From positions 186,001 through 250,000 of the forward strand of contig NZ_JBPKAO010000005.1 of the NCBI RefSeq assembly GCF_051216895.1: DNA of 64,000 nucleotides, read 5' to 3'. Under the pieces are notes generated by a model that was not told the DNA's origin, did no database searches, and saw only the letters and a program-made list of their open reading frames with translations. Positions 57,550-64,000 of the stretch are shown in pieces (position 1 is the first letter of the stretch; each line of letters starts with the position of its first letter). Position numbers and translations under genes: made by a program. The DNA comes from Aquipuribacter sp051216895. GTDB taxonomy: Bacteria > Actinomycetota > Actinomycetes > Actinomycetales > JBBAYJ01.

Positions 57550-58920
57550 ATGGTCTTGCTGCCGACGACGTTCACGTGGGGGGCGGCCACCGCCTCGTTC
57601 CAGATCGAGGGGGACCGGGCCGGTCGTGGGGACACGATCTGGGACGCGTTCTGCGACGTCCCGGGTGCCGTGCTGGACGGTACCGACGGCGACGTCACCT
57701 GCGACCACGTCCACCGCTACCGCGACGACGTGGCGATCATGAAGGACCTGGGCGTCGACGCCTACCGGTTCTCGGTGGCCTGGGCTCGCGTGCAGCCGAC
57801 CGGCGACGGCGAGTTCTCCGAGGCGGGGCTCGACTTCTACGACCGCCTCGTCGACGAGCTGCTGGGCGCGGGCATCGAGCCGTGGGTGACGCTCTACCAC
57901 TGGGACCTGCCGCTGGAGCTGCAGCACCTGGGCGGCTGGGCGTCGCGCCGCGTCGTCGAACCGTTCGTCGAGTACGCGCTCGAGGTGCAGAAGACCCTGG
58001 GGGACCGGGTCAAGCGGTGGGCCACCCACAACGAGCCGTGGTGCGCGGCCTGGCTCGGCTACGGCGGCGGCGTCCACGCCCCCGGCATCCGCGACCACGC
58101 CCTGGCCACGCGCGCCACCCACCACCTGCTGCTGTCGCACGGGCGCGCCGTCGCCGCGATGCGCGAGCAGGACGCGGACGCCGCCTACGGCATCGTCCTC
58201 AACCTGGACAACGTGCGTGCCGTCGACGACGAGGCCGTCACCCGCGACGCGCTGCCCGCCTACGACGCGGTCCGCAACCGCGTCTGGCTCGACGCCCTCG
58301 CCGGGCGCGGCTACCCCGGGGACGCCCTCGAGCTGCTCGCCCCGCACCTGGGTGGCGCGGCGCTGGACGGAGACATGGCGCAGATCGCCACGCCGATCGA
58401 CTTCATCGGCCTCAACTACTACAACGACGAGCGGCTCGAGGCGGCCGACGGGCAGGTGCCGGTCGGCGACACCGTGCAGCCGGGCATGGAACGGGTCCGC
58501 ACGGCCGACCCGGGCGCCGGGGCCACGGCGATGGACTGGCCCGTGACGCCGGACGGCTTCACCGACGTGCTGCGCCGCATCCACACCGAGTACCCCGAGC
58601 TGGGCCCGATCTACGTCACCGAGAACGGCTCGGCCTGGGACGACGACCCCGCACCGGCCGCCGACGGCGTGGTCGAGGACCCCGACCGGGTCGCCTACCT
58701 GCACGCCCACCTCGACGCCCTGGCCAAGGCGAAGGCCGACGGCGTGGACGTGCGCGGGTACTTCGCGTGGTCGCTGCTGGACAACTTCGAGTGGGCGCTG
58801 GGGCTGAGCAAGCGCTTCGGCCTGGTGCGCGTGGACTTCGAGACCCAGGAGCGCACGGTCAAGCGCAGCTGGCAGGCCTACCGGGACCACATCGCCGCGG
58901 CCCGTGCCGAGCAGGCCTGA
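57550..58920 (+). CDS. Beta-glucosidase (glycoside hydrolase family 1)
   Basis: 456 aa, normal for GH1. Acid/base Glu in 'WATHNEPWCAAWLG' and nucleophile Glu in 'YVTENGSAW'; N-terminal 'FTWGAATASFQIEG' and C-terminal 'GYFAWSLLDNFEWALGLSKRFGLVRVDF' complete the barrel. Hydrolyses cellobiose and other beta-glucosides in the cytoplasm. No transporter gene is adjacent; control by a CebR-like repressor is predicted from the upstream site. Confidence 0.97.
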   Translation: MVLLPTTFTWGAATASFQIEGDRAGRGDTIWDAFCDVPGAVLDGTDGDVTCDHVHRYRDDVAIMKDLGVDAYRFSVAWARVQPTGDGEFSEAGLDFYDRLVDELLGAGIEPWVTLYHWDLPLELQHLGGWASRRVVEPFVEYALEVQKTLGDRVKRWATHNEPWCAAWLGYGGGVHAPGIRDHALATRATHHLLLSHGRAVAAMREQDADAAYGIVLNLDNVRAVDDEAVTRDALPAYDAVRNRVWLDALAGRGYPGDALELLAPHLGGAALDGDMAQIATPIDFIGLNYYNDERLEAADGQVPVGDTVQPGMERVRTADPGAGATAMDWPVTPDGFTDVLRRIHTEYPELGPIYVTENGSAWDDDPAPAADGVVEDPDRVAYLHAHLDALAKAKADGVDVRGYFAWSLLDNFEWALGLSKRFGLVRVDFETQERTVKRSWQAYRDHIAAARAEQA

Positions 58921-58966
58921 GGCGCCCGCGCGTCGTCGAGGGGACGGACCGACCCGCCCGGGCCGC

Positions 58967-59257
58967 TCAGCCCTGGAACATGCGTGCCGTGGCGGCCTCC
59001 GTCTCGGCGTACTGCCGGCCCGCCTGCGCCAGGGCGACGCGGATGCTGTCCAGGGTGTCGCGGACCTGCACCTGCGTCGCCCGCCACTGCGCCGTGAGGG
59101 TGGCGAACCCGCTCGCGGCCTGACCCCGCCAGACCCCCTGCAGGTCCTCCAGGTGCCGCATCATGGCGTCCACCTCGGCGGTGATGGCCGCCGACGTCGC
59201 CCCCACCTGCGCGCTCGCGGCGTCCACCCGTGCGCTGTCGACCTCGAACCTCGTCAT
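58967..59257 (-). CDS. WXG100-family (ESAT-6-like) protein
   Basis: 96 aa, two predicted helices around the 'VWRGQAAS' turn (W-x-G). Members are secreted by type VII systems as dimers. No second WXG100 gene, FtsK-type EccC or other T7SS gene is nearby, so this copy is an orphan and may pair with a partner elsewhere. GGAGGAGCAGGA before the ATG. Confidence 0.9.
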   Translation of the reverse strand: MTRFEVDSARVDAASAQVGATSAAITAEVDAMMRHLEDLQGVWRGQAASGFATLTAQWRATQVQVRDTLDSIRVALAQAGRQYAETEAATARMFQG

Positions 59258-59413
59258 CGTCCTGCTCCTCCCGGGCGACCCCCTGCCGCCCCGGTCACCA
59301 GGGTGCCCCGGCGGGGCCTCCGCCCGCGGGCGTCGTCCACAGGCCCCGGGGGCGACCGCCGTGGGCGCTGCCCGAGCCTCGCACCCGGGCGCCCGGCCCG
59401 GGTGGGCCCGGCC

Positions 59414-59419
59414 TACGAT
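59414..59419 (+). promoter_or_regulatory. -10-like box TACGAT for the DUF4031 gene
   Basis: TACGAT ends 6 nt before the GTG at 59426; no ribosome-binding site; leaderless start inferred. Confidence 0.45.
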
Positions 59420-59425
59420 CCACCG

Positions 59426-59710
59426 GTGACCGTGCTCATCGACCCGCCGCTGTGGCCGGCGCACGGCCGGCTGTGGTCGCACCTGGTCAGCGACCTGTCC
59501 CTCGCCGAGCTGCACGCGTTCGCCGGTGCGAACGGCATCCCGGCGCGCGGCTTCGACCTGGACCACTACGACGTGCCGGACTCCGCCCACGCGGCCCTCG
59601 TCCAGGCCGGCGCCGTCCCGGTCGCCGCGGGCGAGCTGCTGCGGCGGCTGCGCGCGTCCGGGCTGCGGGTCACCGCTGCGGAGCGCCGAGCCCGTCGAGC
59701 TCGCGGCTGA
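59426..59710 (+). CDS. DUF4031-domain protein
   Basis: 94 aa. 'VLIDPPLWPAHGRLWSHLVSDLSLAELHAFA' and 'RGFDLDHYDVPDS' are the DUF4031 signature: conserved Trp, His and Asp suggest a small enzyme-like fold, function unknown. Its 3' end overlaps the convergent HD-domain gene by 41 bp, a pairing seen as a neighbourhood in other actinobacteria as far as I recall. Confidence 0.85.
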   Translation: MTVLIDPPLWPAHGRLWSHLVSDLSLAELHAFAGANGIPARGFDLDHYDVPDSAHAALVQAGAVPVAAGELLRRLRASGLRVTAAERRARRARG

Positions 59711-60320
59711 GGTTGTCCCGCGCGGTCTGCTCCCAGGCCGTCGCGGTCGGGGTCCGGAACAGGTGCCGGTGGGACAGCAGCCGGCGCAGCACCGCCGCCC
59801 GACCGGCCGCGAACAGCTCGTCGGGGACGTGCCCGTACTCCTGGCGGACGTCGGCGGCGTACTCGTCGTAGCGGGACCGGTCGGTGGCGAGGATCCCGAG
59901 GTCCGCGTCGCAGAGCACCGCCGCGTCCGGCTCGGCGGGGTCACCCGGGTCGTGCGAGATGGTCACCAGGACCAGGTCGGTGACGGCCCGGACGTGGCGC
60001 CCGGCCACGCCCAGCGACACCAGCTGCTCGTGGGCCAGCGCGGCGCTGGCGCGCTCGTCGTCACCGGCCCGCCCGTCGTGGACCGCGTCGTGCCACCAGG
60101 CCGCGCAGCGGACCAGGTCGGCGTCCTCCGCGTGGGCGGACAGCTGCTCCACCCGCTCGAGCACCTCCTCGAGGTGGCGGCGGTCGTGGTAGGTCCGGTG
60201 GGGCTCCGACCAGCGGCCGAGCAGGTCCACCTGGACCTGCTCGGCGGGTCCCGGGGCGGCGCCGAGGCGCAGGAGCACCGGGACGAGCGGGTGGCGCGGC
60301 GTGACGTCGGGCGGGCTCAC
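59670..60320 (-). CDS. HD-domain metal-dependent phosphohydrolase-like protein
   Basis: 216 aa. 'RTYHDRRHLEEVL', 'AAWWHDAVHD' (the HD pair) and 'VTDLVLVTISHDP' plus 'DADLGILA' give the metal ligands of the HD superfamily. Substrate unknown; similar proteins are annotated as predicted phosphohydrolases. GTG start. Convergent overlap with the DUF4031 gene. Confidence 0.88.
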   Translation of the reverse strand: MSPPDVTPRHPLVPVLLRLGAAPGPAEQVQVDLLGRWSEPHRTYHDRRHLEEVLERVEQLSAHAEDADLVRCAAWWHDAVHDGRAGDDERASAALAHEQLVSLGVAGRHVRAVTDLVLVTISHDPGDPAEPDAAVLCDADLGILATDRSRYDEYAADVRQEYGHVPDELFAAGRAAVLRRLLSHRHLFRTPTATAWEQTARDNLSRELDGLGAPQR

Positions 60321-60342
60321 GACCCCAGCCTGCCAGCCCGGC

Positions 60343-61644
60343 TCAGACCTCGGCGGCCTCCACGGTGACCGGCACCTCGACGGCCTGGCCGTCGCGCTCG
60401 ACGACGAGGGTCGCGGTGTCGCCCGGCTGCATCACCCGGACCAGGGCGGTCAGCGACTCCGCCCCGGTGGCGGCCCGACCGTCCACGGCGACGACCACGT
60501 CACCGGGGCGCAGCCCGGCGGTGTCGGCGGCCGAGCCGGGCTCGACGTCGGCGAGCCCGGCGCCCAGGCGCTCGCCCGCCCACTCGCCGTCGGTGACGGA
60601 GGCGGTGGTGTCCTCCAGGTACACCCCCAGGCGCGCGTGCTCGGCGGTGCCGTCCTCGATCAGCTGCTCCGCGACCGCGGCGGCCGCGTCGACGGGGATC
60701 GCGAAGCCCAGCCCGATGGAGCCCGCCGTGCTGCCGGTGCCGAGCCCGGCGATCGAGGAGTTGATCCCGATGACCTGGCCCCGCGCGTCGACCAGCGGCC
60801 CGCCGGAGTTGCCCGGGTTGACCGCGGCGTCGGTCTGCACGGCCGCGGTGACGACCGGCTCGCCGGAGGCCACCCCGACGGACTGGGTGGTCACCGGCCG
60901 GTCCAGCGCGCTGACGATGCCGGTGGTGACCGTGCCGGACAGCCCGAGCGGGTTGCCGATGGCCATCACCGGGTCGCCGACCTGGACGTCCTCGGAGCGG
61001 CCCAGCTCGGCCACCGTGAGGTCGTCGGGGGCGTCGACCAGCCGGAGCACCGCGAGGTCGGTCGACGGGTCGAGACCGACGATCTCGGCCGCCAGGACGC
61101 GGCCGTCCGACAGCGTGACCCGGACCTGACCACCGCTGGCCGCCGTGGCGACGACGTGGTTGTTGGTGAGCACGTGACCCTCGGCGTCGATCACGACACC
61201 GCTGCCCTCGCCGCCCGAGCCGTCGGCGGAGGCCACCTGGATCGCCACGACGCCGGGCTGGACCCGGCTCGCGACCGCACCCCAGTCGACGCCGTCGACG
61301 GCAGCCGCCGGGGCGGCGTCGGTCCCGCCCTGCTCGTCGTCCTGCCCGGCGGTCCCCTGGTCGGTCTGCTGCCCGGTCCCGGTCGCCACCGCCGGCGCGG
61401 CGCGGAGGGCGGCCAGCACGTCGTCGGCGTTGGAGACCACGACGGCGCCTCCCGCGATCCCCGCGGCGGCCATCACCAGGGTGGCCCCGACCGCCGTGGC
61501 GACCAGGGGCAGACGCCGCCGCGGCCGCGGCGGCACGGCGCTGCCGGGCGACGGCCGACCGGTGCCCTGCGTCCGGGCCTCGACGGGCAGGGACGAGGCG
61601 GGCTGGGGCTGGGGACGGCTGGGGGTCTCGGTCATGACAGCCAT
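60343..61644 (-). CDS. HtrA/DegP-type serine protease with PDZ domain
   Basis: 433 aa. Cytoplasmic Pro-rich N-terminus, one transmembrane helix (about 46-70), low-complexity spacer (85-118), then a trypsin-like domain with catalytic H163 ('TNNHVV'), D196 ('STDLAVL') and S280 ('NPGNSGGPL'), and a C-terminal PDZ domain ('GLADVEPGSAADTAGLRPGDVVVAVDG'). It degrades or refolds damaged proteins outside the membrane. ATG at 61644 has GGGGG just upstream; ATG at 61635 is an alternative. Divergent from an ABC exporter. Confidence 0.95.
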   Translation of the reverse strand: MAVMTETPSRPQPQPASSLPVEARTQGTGRPSPGSAVPPRPRRRLPLVATAVGATLVMAAAGIAGGAVVVSNADDVLAALRAAPAVATGTGQQTDQGTAGQDDEQGGTDAAPAAAVDGVDWGAVASRVQPGVVAIQVASADGSGGEGSGVVIDAEGHVLTNNHVVATAASGGQVRVTLSDGRVLAAEIVGLDPSTDLAVLRLVDAPDDLTVAELGRSEDVQVGDPVMAIGNPLGLSGTVTTGIVSALDRPVTTQSVGVASGEPVVTAAVQTDAAVNPGNSGGPLVDARGQVIGINSSIAGLGTGSTAGSIGLGFAIPVDAAAAVAEQLIEDGTAEHARLGVYLEDTTASVTDGEWAGERLGAGLADVEPGSAADTAGLRPGDVVVAVDGRAATGAESLTALVRVMQPGDTATLVVERDGQAVEVPVTVEAAEV

Positions 61645-61782
61645 CAGACCCCCTCGGGCTGTCGTGCAGCCGGGAGGAGGCTGGACGTCACCTGTGAACC
61701 CGCCGCCCCCGGCTCCCGCGACGGACCCACGAGCCCCTTCTGCCTCCAGGGGAACGGTGCGGGCGCCGCCTCGGCCGTGGGT

Positions 61783-61788
61783 GAGACT
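61783..61788 (+). promoter_or_regulatory. -10-like box GAGACT for the ABC exporter
   Basis: GAGACT ends 6 nt before the GTG at 61795; no ribosome-binding site; leaderless start possible. Weaker than the TANNNT boxes. Confidence 0.3.
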
Positions 61789-61794
61789 GAGCGG

Positions 61795-63585
61795 GTGAGC
61801 GACGAGTCCCCGCCCGGTCAGGCCGTCGACGACCCGAGCGGTCGACGCGCCGACCTCGCGGTCCTGTTCCGCCTGCTGCGCCCTCACACCACGGCGCTGG
61901 CCGTCGCGGGCGGCCTGGGCCTGGCCAACGCCGTGGCCGCCCTGGCCCAGCCGTTGCTGGTCCGTGAGGTCATCGGGGCGATCGAGGAGGCCGCCTCGGT
62001 CACCACCCCCGCGGTGTGGCTGGTGGTGGCGCTGGTCGTGGCGGCGGTCCTGTCCGGGATCCAGTCCTACGTCCTGCAGCGCACCGGGGAGGCCGTGGTG
62101 CTGCGGACCCGGACCCGGCTGGTCGGGCGGCTGATGCGCCTGCCCGTGGCCGAGCTGGACCGCCGCAGCAGCGGCGACCTGATCTCGCGCGTCGGGGCGG
62201 ACACCACGCTGCTGCGGACCGTGGTGACCAGCGGTCTGGTCGACCTGGCCTCCGGTGTCGTCATCATCGTGGGGGCGCTGGTCGCCATGGCCGTGGTGGA
62301 CCCGCTGCTGCTGGGCGTCACGGTGACCGCGGTGGCCGTGGGCATGGCCGGTGCGCTGCTGGTGGTCCGCCGGGTGCGGGCGGCCTCGCTCGCGGCGCAG
62401 ACCGCCGTGGGCGTCATGACGGCCGGGGTCGAGCGCTCCCTGGGCGGGGTCCGCACCATCCGCGCGGCGGGTGCCGAGGAGCGTGAGGCCGTCACGGTCG
62501 GCCGGTCCGCGACCGGCGCGTTCGTCGCCGGTCTGCGCCTGGCCCGGCTGCAGGCGGTGCTCGGCCCCGTCGCCTCGATCGCGGTCCAGGGCGCGTTCCT
62601 GGCCGTCCTGGGGGTCGGGGGCGCGCGGGTGGCCGCGGGCGAGGTGTCGGTCGGCGACCTCGTCGCGTTCGTCCTGCTGCTGTTCCTGCTCGTGCAGCCG
62701 CTGGCGCAGGGCATCTCGGCCTTCGCCGCGATCCAGACCGGTCTGGGGGCCCTGGCCCGGATCGAGGAGGTGCTCGACCTGCCGGAGGAGGCCGCCGGTG
62801 ACGTCGTCACGGTGCGCGGGGTGCTGTCCCACGCCCCGGTGTCGGTGTCCCTGCAGGACGTCTCCTTCGCCTACCCCGACCCCGATGCCGCCGGCGGCCT
62901 CGGTGAGCCCGTCCTGCTGGGGGCCACCTTCACCGCCCCCGCCGGGCGCCGGACGGCCCTGGTGGGTCCGTCCGGGGCGGGCAAGTCGACCGTCCTGGCC
63001 CTGGTCGAGCGGTTCTACGACGTCGACGGGGGGACGGTGCGCGTCGGTGGTCACGACGTGCGGGACCTCGACCGCGCCGAGCTGCGGGCCGCCACGGCCT
63101 ACGTCGAGCAGGACGCGCCCGCCCTGGCCGGCAGCATCCGCGACAACCTGCTGCTGGGCCGGCCCGGCGCCCACGACGACGAGCTGCGGGCGGTGCTGGC
63201 CCAGGTCAACCTCACCGACCTGCTCGCCCGCGGCGACCGCGGGCTGGACACCCAGGTCGGCGACGACGGGATCCTGCTGTCGGGCGGGCAGCGGCAGCGG
63301 CTGGCGATCGCGCGGGCGCTGCTGGCCCGACCGGCGCTGCTGCTGCTGGACGAGCCGACGTCGAGCCTGGACGCCCGCAACGAGCAGGCCCTCGCCGACG
63401 CCGTGCACGCCATCGGGCCGGACACCACGGTGCTGGTCATCGCGCACCGGTTGTCGACCGTGGTGGACGCCGACCGGATCGTCGTGATGGACGGGGGCCG
63501 GGTGGTGGCCGAGGGCACCCACACCGAGCTCGTCGGGTCCTCGCCGCTGTACCGGGACCTGGCGGCCCGGCAGCTGCTGGTCTGA
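61795..63585 (+). CDS. ABC exporter (fused permease and ATPase)
   Basis: 596 aa half-transporter. Six transmembrane helices in ~35-310, then ATPase domain: Walker A 'GPSGAGKST', 'LLSGGQRQR' signature, Walker B 'ALLLLDEPTSSLD', H-loop 'VIAHRLSTV'. Homodimeric MsbA/multidrug-type architecture. Cargo unknown; it is divergent from the HtrA protease gene, with no partner half-transporter. GTG chosen as first start of homology; an in-frame GTG 18 nt upstream is possible. Confidence 0.94.
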   Translation: MSDESPPGQAVDDPSGRRADLAVLFRLLRPHTTALAVAGGLGLANAVAALAQPLLVREVIGAIEEAASVTTPAVWLVVALVVAAVLSGIQSYVLQRTGEAVVLRTRTRLVGRLMRLPVAELDRRSSGDLISRVGADTTLLRTVVTSGLVDLASGVVIIVGALVAMAVVDPLLLGVTVTAVAVGMAGALLVVRRVRAASLAAQTAVGVMTAGVERSLGGVRTIRAAGAEEREAVTVGRSATGAFVAGLRLARLQAVLGPVASIAVQGAFLAVLGVGGARVAAGEVSVGDLVAFVLLLFLLVQPLAQGISAFAAIQTGLGALARIEEVLDLPEEAAGDVVTVRGVLSHAPVSVSLQDVSFAYPDPDAAGGLGEPVLLGATFTAPAGRRTALVGPSGAGKSTVLALVERFYDVDGGTVRVGGHDVRDLDRAELRAATAYVEQDAPALAGSIRDNLLLGRPGAHDDELRAVLAQVNLTDLLARGDRGLDTQVGDDGILLSGGQRQRLAIARALLARPALLLLDEPTSSLDARNEQALADAVHAIGPDTTVLVIAHRLSTVVDADRIVVMDGGRVVAEGTHTELVGSSPLYRDLAARQLLV

Positions 63586-63607
63586 GCCCCTCGCCGGGGT
63601 GGCCGCG

Positions 63608-64000
63608 TCAGGCCCGTCCGGGGGACCCCGGGGGGGCGGGGACGGCCTGGGGGGTGGGCCCGGGCGCGGGCAGCACGACGCGGAACGTGGCCCCGCCGCC
63701 GGGGGTGTCCAGGACGCTGACCTCGCCGCCGTGGCCGTGGACCACCGCGGCGACGATCGACAGGCCCAGCCCGGCGCCGCCGGTGTCACGCGTGCGGGAG
63801 GCGTCCAGGCGGGCGAACCGGTCGAACACCCGTCGCTTGTCGGCGTCGGGCACCCCCTGGCCGTGGTCCCGGACCTCCATCACCACCGCCGACCCGCCGG
63901 ACACCGTGACCAGCCCGACCGCGAGGTCGACCGGTGTCCCGGCCGCGGTGTGCCGGACGGCGTTGCCGACCAGGTTGGTCAGCACCTGACGCAGCCGGTC
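63608..64000 (-). CDS. Sensor histidine kinase, C-terminal part (5' end outside window)
   Basis: 130 residues visible up to the window edge, reading 'DRLRQVLTNLVGNAVRHTAAG' (N box), 'VRDHGQGVPD' (G1), 'FARLDASRTRDTGGAGLGLSIV' (G2) and 'GGGATFRVVLP'. This is the HATPase_c end of an OmpR-type partner kinase; the regulator should lie outside the window on the right. Tail is Pro/Gly-rich. Confidence 0.92.
   Translation of the reverse strand, partial: DRLRQVLTNLVGNAVRHTAAGTPVDLAVGLVTVSGGSAVVMEVRDHGQGVPDADKRRVFDRFARLDASRTRDTGGAGLGLSIVAAVVHGHGGEVSVLDTPGGGATFRVVLPAPGPTPQAVPAPPGSPGRA

Noticed and set aside
60301..61794. Long N-terminal extension of the ABC exporter
   Set aside because: The extra ~500 codons are antisense to the HtrA gene and have no transporter features.
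1..64000. tRNA or rRNA genes, CRISPR arrays, insertion sequences, integrases, origins
   Set aside because: Looked for and not seen; gene spacing and composition are uniform, so there is no sign of a genomic island.

Overview
The window is GC-rich throughout, densely coded, and rich in GTG starts and 4-base ATGA/GTGA overlaps. Gene content (complete mycofactocin operon, NDMA-dependent methanol dehydrogenase, DUF3263/LytR_C/CspA/GroEL block, HrcA-type CIRCE sites, WXG100 protein) indicates an actinobacterium (Actinomycetota), perhaps Geodermatophilales-like, although the genus cannot be fixed from sequence alone. I see no rRNA, tRNA, CRISPR array, transposase or prophage; this looks like ordinary chromosome.

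Layout. 1-3.3 kb: surface-glycan genes (a truncated large glycosyltransferase and UDP-GlcNAc 2-epimerase). 3.4-13.4 kb: a GNAT-AAA+ fusion, TrpB2, a fatty-acid desaturase, an OmpR-type two-component system with a DUF4173-like membrane protein, and a beta-mannosidase. 13.4-19.4 kb (minus strand): mycofactocin operon mftA-B-C-D-E-SDR-mftF. 19.7-28.0 kb: the alcohol-oxidation block that uses mycofactocin: NDMA-dependent methanol dehydrogenase, a MoxR ATPase plus VWA pair, an MftM-like methyltransferase, then (minus strand) iron-type alcohol dehydrogenase, sensor kinase and LuxR regulator resembling MnoS/MnoR. 28.4-33 kb: a large FAD/Fe-S 2-hydroxyacid dehydrogenase and type II NADH dehydrogenase. 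33-40 kb: gnd, a DsbA-like protein, an amidohydrolase, a FluC pair, ung and small proteins. 40-44 kb: cspA and groEL with clear control elements. 45-56.5 kb: aerobic form I carbon monoxide dehydrogenase locus (coxG, coxM-S-L, two XdhC proteins, coxD, coxE) with molybdenum-cofactor genes moaE, moaD, moaA and a MobA/MocA-like transferase. 56.5-64 kb: a LysR regulator, a GH1 beta-glucosidase behind a CebR-like operator, WXG100, HD hydrolase, HtrA protease, ABC exporter and a truncated histidine kinase.

How it fits together. Alcohols would be oxidised by the two iron-type dehydrogenases, with mycofactocin or a tightly bound NAD relay as electron acceptor; the mft operon makes and glycosylates the cofactor and MftM would methylate its glycan. 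Two nearly identical palindromes (ACCTGCCCG-N2-CGGGCAGGT), one between mftA and the methanol dehydrogenase and one between the alcohol dehydrogenase and the FAD/Fe-S dehydrogenase, bracket the kinase/regulator genes and suggest one regulon. CO oxidation by CoxMSL supplies electrons to quinone, with CoxG as the membrane-tethered partner. Both oxidative systems carry their own MoxR-VWA pair, which is the most interesting parallel in the window. Many genes here have a TANNNT-like box 5-8 nt before the start codon, which suggests leaderless transcripts.
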